Assembly (NCBI GenBank): GCA_013398055.1
Contig: VZRS01014440.1
Span: forward strand, 1 to 64,000
Reading direction: 5' to 3'
DNA: 64,000 bases
Source: Ifrita kowaldi
Lineage: Eukaryota > Chordata > Aves > Passeriformes > Cinclosomatidae
The position numbers were made by a program, and so were the translations under genes. The notes below the pieces were generated by a model, which was not told the origin of the DNA, did not search any database, and saw only the letters and a list, made by a program, of their open reading frames with translations. Every line of letters starts with the position of its first letter. Positions within the stretch are counted from its first letter, which is position 1. This document shows, piece by piece, positions 24,101 through 35,428 of this stretch.

Positions 24101-27100
24101 TGAGTGAACTGCTATGCTCTGACAATTTCCATCTCTCTTTCCCTCTTTTGAAATAGGGGACCGAAGGCCTAAGATTAAAGTGACTGCTCAAAAAATTTAT
24201 GTATTCCCCTAAAACTCTAGTCTGAAACCTCCTAAAATGGTAAAAGAACTGTATTCCTGTGTTTTTATCTTCCATATCTACTAGCTTTACAAATATATTA
24301 AGATTGCTAAAATAGAGCTCTTTTTCCCTTTGTATGGCTGTTGTGTTTGATAATGGAATTCCAGCACTATTCTCTATTGCTGGATTAGCTGAATAAGAGT
24401 TTTTTCTTTAAATAAGAATCCAAGATGCATTAGGATATTTATTACTGCAAGGCCACATTATCCTAAGTAACATAATGCTTTCATTTTGAACATTACATCT
24501 GGGAATGCTATCAAAATTAATTCTACTCTGGTGTCATAATGAAAGAAAAGCGGTAAAATGTTGAAGGACAAAGTTGATCTTCGAGCTAAACACTTTCCAA
24601 AAAACTTAGGGTTGCCATTGCTAGCTTTCCTCAAAACTCTGGTAGTTAGGGAAGACATAATGATCTGCTTTATTCAAAAGTGAATCCCTTTGTTTTGAAG
24701 GCACTACTGCACCACAGAAACTGTTTGATGATAAGGTCTGTAATAGTAGTATCATAATAAAGACTCAAAGGAGTAAATAAATGCTTTCCCCCTTGGGGTA
24801 GGAAACATTGTCATTTTTCTTCTGATTTATGATCTCTAGTGAAAGGCCCGGTCCCATGAAGCTAAATAAAGAGTCCCCAAGGGTTGTTTTGCCTCTCATT
24901 GTATTATTGATGTAATCAGATCTGACCTTGATATTTGACACTTTAAGAAAATTACAGAAAGGTCTTGCCTGGACACTAATTTCAGTTTGACACCTCACTG
25001 GCACTTTGTAGATCTTAAAAATTACATTAGGTGCTTATGTTTCAATTGCAAGAAAAACTGGAATTCCTTGATATAAACTGCTTGGTAAAGGTGTGTAGTG
25101 AATGTACACACATACAGTAAAAAAGAAAATATTGTGCGTAAAAAGAGGACGCATGGTGATTTATTTTGTTTAAGGGCAAGAAAAACAGCACATATTGAAT
25201 ATATATTAAGTCATGGCATATATTCACAGAATAATATTTGGAACCTGAACAGCATTTGAAGGCTTTAAATCCCATTATTTTTTTAAACTTTCTTATTTTC
25301 AGTGGTAACTGGGGATATGAGTTGCTACTGTCCTCCACTTTTTTACTTACAGCAGCACATTTTTATAGTGAGCATTATTTACTCTTATAATAGTTGCTCA
25401 TATGTTTTAAAAATTTTATGAGTAAAACTAGACGTGTAAAACTGTTGCCAAATTTGCAGGCTAATGGGTAAAGCACAACTCTGAAAAGAAACTTATTCTA
25501 CTTAATTATTGTGGAAGTTGAGTCTGGCTCTTGTTTAAGCAATTTTTAAGCATAAGTAAGAATTATTTATAATACCAGAATCTAACATTTTTGCCTTGCT
25601 TCCATTTTTCTTGCCAGAATATATCTGTATTTTTGGAAGAACTGGACTAAGAACAGGTTCTCTCTCTTAGAGAATATGTGCAAAATTTATGTTATTTCCA
25701 CTTGAAGTGAAGGGAGTGCTCAGCAAAGCTACTTTGGATGGTCTCCAGTGAAAGGAAAAATTTCCATCAATTCTCATGTTTGTTTCTTGCCCAGTGTAAA
25801 CGATGAGTTACAAGACTTCATTCAAGAGCATTTGGGAAGTGCTTTGAGATTCCCAGTGGAAGCCATTCTGACCATGCAGACTACTCTTAAGATAGACTGA
25901 AAAGCCAGTTATATCAGACTAAAATACTCCATGATTCTGTATTGATTCTCTCAGCCTTGTCTAAGGAATTATTTAAGACAAATTGCCTGCTTCTCTGCTT
26001 GGTTTCTCACCTGTCTGCTTGCCAGACAGCCTGAGTGGTGTGTCAGGATGCCATTCTTTCAACTACTGAGTTTACATCTGCCTGTGGAGTCATGTTGCTG
26101 GCTCCTCAGGGATTTAGGAAGACGGGATGTTTAGCTAAAGAAAAAGCTGAAAATGAGATGGTTTTCTGTTTATTGTTGCTTTTCTTCTTAAATGGATTTT
26201 TTTTAAAATTATGATTCCTCCTTCACACAAAACAATAAATCCAAACTTTTAACTTTCTATTTCCATTCATGGATATTATTACTTAAAGTGAAATTTCTTT
26301 TCAGATTTCTGATGGTCTATAGGTAATAGCGCATCTTTTATCTTTCTCAGATCCTGATTGTGTGGAAGCCAATAGAACAGTCAATCTTTTAGCACAGAAT
26401 CTTAGGCAAGACATTCGAACACCTTGTTCTATATTTTTTCTGCCAAAATATATACCTAGTGAAGTACAGGAATTTGAATTCCATTTCAGATATTCACTTC
26501 AGTGGTGACCTTCAAAATATACATTTTCGTCAGGTTTACGTGACAAGATTAGCCTCACTTATATTCTACTAGAAATTATTTTTGTATAAGAGTCTGAAGG
26601 CTGACACAAATGGGTTGAAATCCCTTCAAGTATTATTTTTCAAACCATTCTTCCAGAGGAAATCACACTTTTCAAGACAGGTCTATACCTAACTCTGTTT
26701 AAGTTCCCATGCATGCAACATAGATCTATGATTTGGATATCCTTGTCTTTCTTGCACCCTCCAAAATCTGAAACCACCATAGAACTTTCAAAAACAGCAA
26801 TAACTCAGCATGAGAGCTAACAGAAGGAGTTTTCCAATTTAGGTTCAGTTGTTCCTACATTTTACCTCGGATGCTGTTTAAGTCACTGAGGCAGTAATTA
26901 ATGAAAAAGTGGATTTTAAAATATGGTCTTGTAGAAGAAAGCGAAAAAGTGACGAGGATAGCAACTTCTAAAGAAATGGACATCTTTCACAGACTACGTA
27001 TTTATGTAATAACAGTAGTGAATAAAAGTATGTAAGGACGACCATGTAAACAAATGTATGAGAAAAGAGCAGAAAGACAAATATTTCACACAAAAATGTC

Positions 27101-28386
27101 ATTCACAGTAGTACGAATGGTAGTTAACTTACATTTAAAAGCAGATGGGTTCAGAAAAGGAGAATGAATTAGAACATGGCACCACTTTTCAAATGCTACC
27201 CATAGTTATTAGCTCCTTTTAACTCATCTTTTTTTTTCTGCGGATGCCTATATTAATAGCCTATTTTAGATGCTCAGTACCAAAAAAAATTGAAAATACT
27301 GATGGCAGTAACAGTAAATTGAAGTTAGATGTATCTATATTTGAATGTTAAAAGAAGGAAATAGTGAAAATTGTTTTAGAAAATACACAGGTAGCAAAAG
27401 TACACAATGTCATTCTATTAGAGTGTCATAATTTCTATAAGAATACCTTTCACAAGGAACACAGAATAATCATGGCAGCCCATAAAGACATCATGGTAGA
27501 GTGGGAGGTGTAGCCGTACAAAGATGTCATAAAAAAGAAAGTGTACTGATTCCCTGGCTGTCTTTCCTAAAGGGATTAAGAAGTCAGCTTGCCCAAAATA
27601 TTACACAGCTGGCTTTCATTCTTGCTTTCTTAAAAAGTTAGCTAAATGTCCTCTGGTGATTTTCCTGAGCTTTGAAGTTTAGTTAAAATTCACAAATACA
27701 ACCTACCTAATCCAAACTGGAAACCCAGATCATGTTAGGAAACATTCTATAATTTCAAATTGTTTTTGACCACCTCCTAGTCGAAGCCACTTCAGGCCCC
27801 ATCTGAAAACTATTACAAACTTCTATGCATCTACATCTTCACAAACTGTCCTAAGTTCAAAGAGAGTGGTTTAAGCAATTTCTTCTCTGAGAAGTATTAT
27901 ATAGGACAGACCACCAGAGGGAAGTACTGAACACTCTTAAGAGACATAGCATTTGAGCAAGTTTTCATTCTTGAATGAAACGCCATATGGCTGGGGGGTT
28001 GGATTTGCGTCTCTGAGGAAGCTGTGACAAGTGGCAACATTTATTTTTTGCCTTAATATTTCTATGGCTTCAATTCTTAAAGCAGACTTTTCTCCTGAGG
28101 AAGACGTTTAGATTTTCAGTCCCAAAAAGGTGTTTAAACGTTGCTTGTGAACACCTCTGCTGCTGTTCACATTTGCCTGTACTCTGTGCAACTTATTTCT
28201 AGACCAACAAGAAAATAACCTCTTGATCTTGATAGGTTAGCATTTTAAGAAAATCAACAATATTTTACACAAGACTTTCACAGAAATAATTTTTCATTTA
28301 TTACTAAAAGAATAAAGAGATTGTGCAGATAGGTGAGTCAGGAAGATTGAGCAATCACATGAATTCAAAAAGAATGCAGTACAGAG
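21160..28386. other. Long AT-rich non-coding stretch
   Basis: About 7 kb with no recognisable gene or interspersed repeat. A TA-rich run lies at 21745-21768. 21264-21602 is less AT-rich and open for 112 codons on the minus strand, but shows no recognisable protein features. Confidence 0.6.
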
Positions 28387-28990
28387 GGGTCTGTGTGTGG
28401 GTCCATCTGTCAGAGGAGGTGAAGAGCATCCTTGGTCACAGGCTTGCCAAGCTGGTGAAGGGGGCTTTAAACAAAAGTTGCTGAGGGTAGGGAGCCTTAA
28501 TCCATCTCACCCCAACCAGTTTGATGCCAGTGCCAGCAAGAGATACCCAGAGCGTGGAGAGGGATTGCAAGTCATCAGCAGAGGACCTAAAGAGAAGCAC
28601 AAAGAAATTCCTACCAGCAAATTGACTTCATAAGAGTCCAACCTAAATGTTCCTATCAAACTCACATGAAATGTGCAATAAACAAGAAAAGTTACAGATA
28701 TATACAAATCATCAGGGCTACAATCTCATTGTCACAGAGTTGTGGCGGGGTGGTTCCTGTGACTGGAGAGAATGCCATGCAATAAAACCCTGTAGGGAAG
28801 AGGGGCACAAGAAAGCTAGTGAATATTCAAGGATCACCTCCTCCAAGCTCAGGAGGTCAGATTGGATGGGGATTTGAGCAAATCGGTCTAGTGAAATGTG
28901 TCCCTGCTCTTGGCAGGGGGGGTTGTAACAAAATGATCATCAAGGTCTCATCCAACCCCAACTGTTCTATGGCTCTATGAGTCTATACAT
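28387..28990 (+). mobile_element. CR1 LINE copy with two internal deletions
   Basis: Three CR1 parts lie in the correct order on one strand. First (28387 to ~28775) is sequence preceding and entering ORF2: the encoded GYNLIVTELWRGGSCDW corresponds to the CR1 endonuclease start (consensus GYDLIGITETWWDGSHDW by recall), with the ITE motif residues partly lost. Second (~28776-28855) is a later ORF2 segment, after the endonuclease core, recognised by the order GGGAAGAGGGGCACAAGAAA then AAGGATCACCTCCTCCAAGC. Third (~28856-28990) is the 3' terminal block with GTGTCCCTGCTCTTGGCAGG, AAGGTCTCATCCAACCCCAA and a degenerate octamer tail: TTCTATGG, CTCTATGA, GTCTATAC (28965-28988). Most of the endonuclease and all of the reverse transcriptase are missing. 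It is dead. Confidence 0.93.
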
Positions 28991-31188
28991 CCAAAGGTTG
29001 GAAAAAACCACCTCTGTACCTCCTGCAGTTTGAAATTGTGCTTTGTCTGGTAGTGCAACTTAATCAGAAAACTTTTCAAGGGCATTACAACTTTATTGAT
29101 CCTACAAACTTAACAGAAACCACACTACTTAGTCTCATATGACAGCAGATGGCACTCTAAAACTGTTGGCATGTACATGTATGACTGCATATATGTATAC
29201 ATACGCAATCAAAAAACGTACTTCTTTCCAAGTAAAGAAGCCTTAGAAAAGTCTAGGATCTCAGACTGTAATGCTATTTTCTCTCAAAAAATATTTGAAA
29301 TACAAAATCTCTCCATGCAAGATTTTAGACACATTTTCACATTGGAAGATCTCCAACAGAAGAGAAACAAAATCTTTTTCCAATATTTTACTTTGTCTTT
29401 TCTGTCTTTCCATGTAATAAAAGTCATCTTCCTTGAAAACAAGAGTATATTTATTTATAGATGAAAAAAAACCTATACATAGACGTGGGGTTTTTTTCAA
29501 ATACCACACTGGAATATCTGCTCAGTATTTACCAGGGATTCCAAAAAGTATTGAGCATGTTAACACTGTATGAAGAAGAGGAAAGAGAGGAAATATGGAA
29601 TCCATTGCAGTCCTCTTAGTATATGCAAGAAATATGATAACATTCTATGAATTCTGTCACCTCATTTTGAAATTTTGTCAAGTTTTATTTTCTCTTATAT
29701 AGAAGGAGAAAGAAAAATAATTAGTAGATTTAATAAATTATTAAATCTGGAGAAATCTGAGAGAAGAACAATAATTATTCAAGCGAGAAGCAACAGTGGC
29801 AGTAAGAGAACAATGCCACTTGAGAATAGATTGTAACTGGATGCCAAATTACACTACTATTTTTGACCACAGTGGGTGGTTTTGCTTGAATAAGGACTAT
29901 AGTGTTATAGCCAAATATACATGCAATGCATATGTTTGAACAACCAACACACTTGAGAGTTTGGAGAACAGTCTGTAACTGGAGGATCAGACCTAACTTC
30001 CTTTGTAATATAGACAGTCCTGGAAGAGAACTGGCCAATTCTCATAGTAGCTGTGCTAATGCCAAAAAATAAAGTAATCTCAGTAGTGACTAGGAGAAAA
30101 GTTCTTTTGGTTATTCCAGTTTTCAGGAATCTCTGACTAACCAGTCTCTAGTAGCCTGTCTTGAAGTACTGAAGACCAAATTCACCAAGATAGTGTTCAA
30201 CAATGGGACTCAGACCAGTCATGATTCACAGGTAGGGGCATAAGCACATGTGCTTTCATCTAGGTACAGGTTTTATTTGATCTGTAGTTAGGGGAGAACA
30301 TTTGGGACTGTGCTGCCTCTTATGAAGGTCTCAAGTGGACACCATGGAGGGGCTAGATCAGATCATACAACAGGTCCTTTTGGGGTGATACTGCAGAACC
30401 AGCTGTGACTAAAAGCTGTGGGCACGTGAGATGGATCCTGACATCATCTGTTAAGTCAGGAATCATCTGCAATCAGGTCTCAGTCTTTCTCCACATTACT
30501 AAGTAATTCTAGAAATAAGATGTACATGGTAGTTGAGAACACACTAGACTTAATTCTGCTGGCTTACCTGGTGCTTTGATGAAGGCATTCACATTTTTAC
30601 TTAATTTAGGATCAGACCTACTGAAGGATTTAAGCATTTAAAATCTGAGCTGGGCTCCTAAATTTTTCTGCAGTGCCAAACAATGACTGTATGCATCAGT
30701 ATAGCTGCTCTCTAATCCCAGAGGTGCTCACCTGATAGATTTTTAGCTCTTCCTCAGTATTGACTTACATGAGAAGCTTGATGCATAAGGCATGGCTGGG
30801 CCTGGTACTTCTCCCTCTGTTTCTAGAGGGAAATGGCTTGGCAAGCTTTCTCCTAGCACCTTTAAGCATACCCCAATAGGGACAAGAAAAAGACAAGTTT
30901 AATTTTTGCTACTGTCTCATTTTATATCACTGTGTATTTGCTGGAATATCCATAACAAAATGAGAAACTTGGTTTTTGAAGGATAAAGGCACACTAAGAA
31001 AATATTTTAATGCTTCATGTAGCCTCCTATAAGAGTGTCTGGGTTTGTCTGGAAAGACATTTATTGAGAAATATAAAAATTCTGGAGGCTGTTATGATGA
31101 AATCAAGCTATAGAGTAATAAAAAAATGAGGATTAATTGGATTTGAACATTAGAAAAAAAAATTAGGCAGAAATTTGTCTTTGGTTCA
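28991..31188. other. Non-coding, no recognised feature
   Basis: AT-rich sequence with a short alternating TA/TG/CA run at 29170-29206. No gene or firm repeat is seen. The few bases right after the CR1 tail (AGGTTGGAAAAAACC near 28996) recall an inverted CR1 end, but too little is left to support it. Confidence 0.5.
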
Positions 31189-31230
31189 TAGCTTAATGGT
31201 TAAGACACTGGCAATACAATTTCTGAATCC
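31189..31230 (+). repeat. Possible ancient tRNA-derived SINE head (A-box and weak B-box)
   Basis: 31189-31199 (TAGCTTAATGG) fits the RNA polymerase III A-box consensus TRGYNNARNGG at every position and is followed by TTAAGACACTGG, as in tRNA-derived SINEs such as MIR. A B-box-like TTTCTGAATCC sits at 31220-31230 but matches only 7 of 11 positions, and the spacing is shorter than in a functional tRNA. It does not fold into a tRNA, so a decayed SINE head is more likely than a tRNA gene. Chance cannot be excluded. Confidence 0.3.
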
Positions 31231-34200
31231 TAATCCTTTTCTAAACAATCTTTACACAGTGATTGTTCCTTAAATCTTTATAAGGCCTCTGATCAGGACA
31301 AGAAATCCATATAACTGCCCCTATGGTAAAATACAGAAAAAGCAGTCTTGCTTTGTGTTGTGTCTTGCTTTCATTATAGAGCAATAAATCTTGTGTTCTT
31401 TTTCACAGTAAGAATGTTTCAACAGGAAGAGCTGAAAATGTTCCCTCTTTCTACCACAGTGCATTAAAGTGTCTATAATGGTCAAGAAACACCAGAAAAT
31501 ACAAGTGTGTATCCTGTTGGGTAGATAAGAGCATGAAATAAGCCTTTCCCTGCTTCTAGATGAGAACTCAGAGTGTATTCTCAGGAGAAATTGTTTATCT
31601 AGCTGCCAACTAAAGCCAACTTCATAATTTTTTTCAGGAGTCTGTTGTGTGCTGAATACCCTGTGTGGTGGCTTGTGAAATATCTGCTGAGCTACCCAGG
31701 CGCACAGGAGACAGAACATGTCTGGGCTGTCAGGGACATGCCCCTAGTCTCTGGTAGCATCTGAGCTGGGCAGGGCTTGATTTCGGTTTTGGACATAGGC
31801 ACCAAACATCATGCTGTACTGGAGTGCACTCTTTTAGGTTTTTCACTGATACATGAGGTCTTGGATGCAGGATGCTGGGGACTGGGGGTCTGATCCACAC
31901 CTTTGGTGGTGAAAAGTCGTTGCCACTAAGTTTTTGGTATGGCTCAAGCCACTACACCTCTTTTCTGGAATACATTCCACAGAACACGAAGCATTTAGAA
32001 ATTGGCTGAGGAAACCGAAATGGTGAAAGTCATGCTGGTGTTCCTCTCCTGCAATTATTCTCAAGTGCTATTTTCAATCTGCAGGCTGCTTATTTTCAGC
32101 AATTCCCCCTACTGTGAGATTCATCTGGCTTGGCAGCTGCTCTGTGTGCAGTACATTTCAACAAGGAAGGGGACAGAAGCACAGGCATGTTTCCAAGAGA
32201 ACAGATAAACTGCTTTGGTGTCACTGACGTGGGTTAGTCACACTGTAAAAGACTGATATTCTTGATTGGTTTTTCTTGTCCAGAGCAACACATGGCTGTG
32301 CTATCCCACCACTTGGACTATAATTCAGTGGGCTTCCCCTTCCCTGAGAGTAGAGCCATGAACTTAGATTTTGGAGTTTACTATTTAAATTATGCAAAGT
32401 ATTCCACTGTTTTAAGGCAGCATGTAAAGCTGATTTAGAGATTACTGTTATGTCAGTTCTCTTTTTTTAGATACACTAAGTATTTATCTATACATTTAAA
32501 CCTTTATCCAGACAGAGAAAAGGTAGGCAGATTAGATGATAATGAACTAACAATTTTCACTTTTCCAAGCACACATAAAAGTATTATTCAACTGACAGGT
32601 TTAAGAGGAATTTAGCAAGCTTGTGGTATGGAAAGGTTAACTGGAAACTAATATTTTTAGGATTCAGACTTGATTACAAAAACTAACGCAGTATAATCAA
32701 AACAAAAGATGGCAGGTTTATAAGATGAGGATATGAAATGTGGATTGCAAAGAAAAGGAGGAACATGAATTGTAGTATTTGGTGGACCTGAAAATAGGAG
32801 GAAGCATTTTCTTTTTGCTTGTTAATATTCATACATGTACCTAGCATTTACCTGAAAAAAGCTAGCAATTTCTTTGTCCAAAGAAACACAAGAAAAATGA
32901 AAAATCCCAAAGTATTAAAATTTGATAAGGTTTACAGTAATACATCACATGCTTACTAAACTAAGGTGTGTAGAATGATTCTATTTAATTTCTCTTTCTC
33001 TCTTCCTCCCACTTCTGATTGAGTTGATTGGTACAAGCTTAAACTGAGAAACTAATAACTCGAGGAATCACAGTGCCAGGTCTTGAAGACCTCTCATTTG
33101 TGCTATTTTTATATTGTTGCAACTGCATCAACTTCAGTGAAGATACTTCTTATTTACACTGGCGCAACAAAGCTGATAGTTCAGTTCAGGAATCTTCCCA
33201 TGCAGAAGGTGCATATTCCATTTTCAAATGTTTAAATAATCCTGGTTGAAGAAATGTTGTTGTCATGATCAAAAAACAAGCCCTGCTTGAGAATACAAAA
33301 ATTTGTCTAGTAAATTTGAGGAAGATCAGCAGACACAAGAAAAGGAAACATCTAAGAAACTCTAAAGCAAAGGAATAAAATTAATTTTTGAATTTACTTT
33401 GTTTCTTTCTCTAAGAGATCATTCACCCAGAACGAGAACACATTCAGCTGTGACAGGTAAGGAAGCTATGACAGGTAGGTCACTGACTGTGGGATATGAG
33501 TTGTTACATTGTAAAAAATTAATGGGTGCCATAACCACTTTGAGCTGTGCACAATTATACAACTGCTTGAAATCAGTGGATGTGTTGAAGGAGTGTAAAA
33601 GGCTCAGTAGACGTACTCACGCAGTCCTACACAAATGCCTTCAGCTCTCCCCTCAAAGCCAAATTCCTGAAGACCCTGTGCTATCTAACCACGGAGTGAA
33701 TGTCACAGAGTATACCACCTGATAAAACCAGGAAGTGCCACAGGATTTCCTTCTTATGCGAGTGATCCATGGGATACAAGCTCAGGCCTTTGGTGAGAGC
33801 ATGCTTTCATCTGCCACTACAACCGAAGCACAACAGCCTCTCAGCTTGCCCCTACCCCCGAGCCATGCTGCAGGTGCTGCTCCATGTGTTGGCTAGCGGG
33901 TACAGGATTTCCCAGCCCCACCAAGCTTGCAGCCTCCAGGGTGTGCAGCCTGCCTGGGCACATCTCAGTAGCAGCAGCACACTTCCTTTCCCATGCAGGT
34001 AGAAAAGAGTGTTCTCTACACCAAAATTTTAGAAAGATGACTCTTAACCACAATCTCCCTTTTTTTACTATTATTTTTGTCACAAGAACAGAATATTGCC
34101 ACTCAGACACCTTCTACCATATTGAGAGTCTTCACTTGCCTTGACAGGGTTGTTCACCTGACAGAGGCATCTACTTGCAATGAGCAACGTCTCTGTTTAC

Positions 34201-35015
34201 CTAGAAATTTGGTAGAAACTTGCCACCCTTCAAGTGTATTCATCCAGCAATGCTCAGGGATCTAAGAGTATGTCCCTGGCCTCTTCAAAAGAGCACTATT
34301 TGTATCAAGTAAGAAGAAAAACACTTGTGAATCCATTTTGGGACAGCCTGATTATAAATGGTAGGAGGAAAGGTGAGTGAATCCCTTAACTGGACTGTAG
34401 AACACAGGTTTGAACCTCCAGTTACCTAAGGAGAGGGAACTGAAATAGTGTATTCTTGGAATTGCAGGATCCTAGATTTCATATTAACATGTAATTAATT
34501 CCTGTTTTGGGCCTGAAAAAATATTATTTTTCAGAATGGCCTCAAGCATTGCACATGTACCTTGAGCATAGAGGTTGTGCTGGATGTGCAGCTGCTCATC
34601 TATGAGGTTAACATGTGCCACGGACTCAGGGGACCACAGTACTTCAGAAAAGAATGACAGCTAAGCTGTGATTTCCTCTATAATATACTCAAAAAGCAAA
34701 GTCTTAAACCTGCAGGACATATTCTTATCCTGACAAGTCTATGACACAGGATCAAGAAATAGAAACCACAATAAGCCTACAAAGGTCCCTGTACAGGAAT
34801 GCATGGGCCTCAGACAGGATGAATTGGCCCAGCCGCAATGTAGGCATGTGTACGTGACAGAATGACTTGAGAAAAAACACCGAGCCATTCTTGTTACTAG
34901 GCTTTTAGGAATCAACATTGTCCCAAAAACGACTGTGATGCATGCAACTATAAAAATTTATCCATATGAAGGGAAGGGTTGGAAATGAAAAGATTAGCCA
35001 AGTGACCACATCTTC
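31231..35015. other. Non-coding, no recognised feature
   Basis: Several less AT-rich patches (31680-32200 and 33560-34010) contain frames open for 70-130 codons on both strands, but none shows recognisable domains. A tRNA B-box-like GGTTTGAACCT (9 of 11 matches) occurs near 34410 without a convincing partner A-box. The upstream limit of the LTR that follows is uncertain, so part of 34840-35015 may belong to it. Confidence 0.5.
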
Positions 35016-35074
35016 TGTTGTGGGGAAAAATAAGACAGAATTGGGTTACAGGCTGTGGGACGTGCCTGCAGAGG

Positions 35075-35134
35075 CACATGGCAGCACAAACAAACACATG
35101 GCAGCACAAAGGAGCACATGGCGGCACAGAGAGG
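35075..35134 (+). repeat. Three 20-bp tandem repeats in LTR U3
   Basis: Units at 35075-35094, 35095-35114 and 35115-35134 each begin CACATGGC(A/G)GCACA and differ only at a few positions, mainly the last four bases. Tandem direct repeats in U3 commonly act as retroviral enhancers. Each unit contains a CACATG E-box-like word. Confidence 0.9.
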
Positions 35135-35339
35135 TTTGTCTCCACCAGACTCTGGAGAGAGGAAGTGTCACACAGCAGACCCCTATGGAGAGGAGCCTGA
35201 CAGGAGCTGACAGACGGGTGAACAGCGCGTGATCACCCCATAGAAGGACATTGAGAAAGTGTGCTGCTGATGTGGCAACATGGGATAGGTCACATAGTGA
35301 GAATTACCGTGTAAGGAAATGCTGTGCCTTAGAAAAGTG

Positions 35340-35346
35340 TATAAAA
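35340..35346 (+). promoter_or_regulatory. LTR TATA box
   Basis: TATAAAA lies at the expected place between the U3 repeats and the poly(A) signal of the LTR. It would be the core promoter of the former provirus. Present activity is unknown. Confidence 0.75.
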
Positions 35347-35362
35347 CCAGCTCGTTTCTTTG

Positions 35363-35368
35363 AATAAA
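35363..35368 (+). terminator. LTR polyadenylation signal
   Basis: AATAAA lies 17 bases after the TATA box and is followed by a GT-rich stretch (GGTCTGGGTCCGTG from about 35387), as expected for retroviral 3' end formation in the R/U5 region. Confidence 0.75.
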
Positions 35369-35428
35369 CAATTCAGATTCCCTGCCGGTCTGGGTCCGTG
35401 CCTCAGTCACTATATTCTGGGATCAACC

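Larger units (their letters stand above)
35016..35428 (+). mobile_element. Solo LTR of an endogenous retrovirus
   Basis: The block has the architecture of a retroviral LTR. It can start at a TG (TGTTGTGG, 35016). The U3-like part holds three tandem 20-bp repeats (35075-35134), then comes a TATA box (TATAAAA, 35340-35346), a short R-like segment with a poly(A) signal (AATAAA, 35363-35368), and a U5-like pyrimidine- and GT-rich stretch ending near 35428. No primer binding site, gag or pol follows, so it is a solo LTR formed by recombination between the two LTRs of a provirus. The compact R region with the poly(A) signal only ~20 bases after TATA resembles alpha/beta-retrovirus-like (ERVK-type) LTRs of birds; this class is inference. 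Terminal CA and a target-site duplication were not found, so the ends are uncertain and the 5' limit could lie further left. Confidence 0.8.

Noticed and set aside
28990..29020. Second, inverted CR1 end directly after the CR1 tail
   Set aside because: Only AGGTTGGAAAAAACC recalls the family; chance similarity is likely.
31189..31260. A functional tRNA gene
   Set aside because: There is a good A-box, but the B-box is poor, the spacing is short and no cloverleaf with acceptor stem can be drawn.
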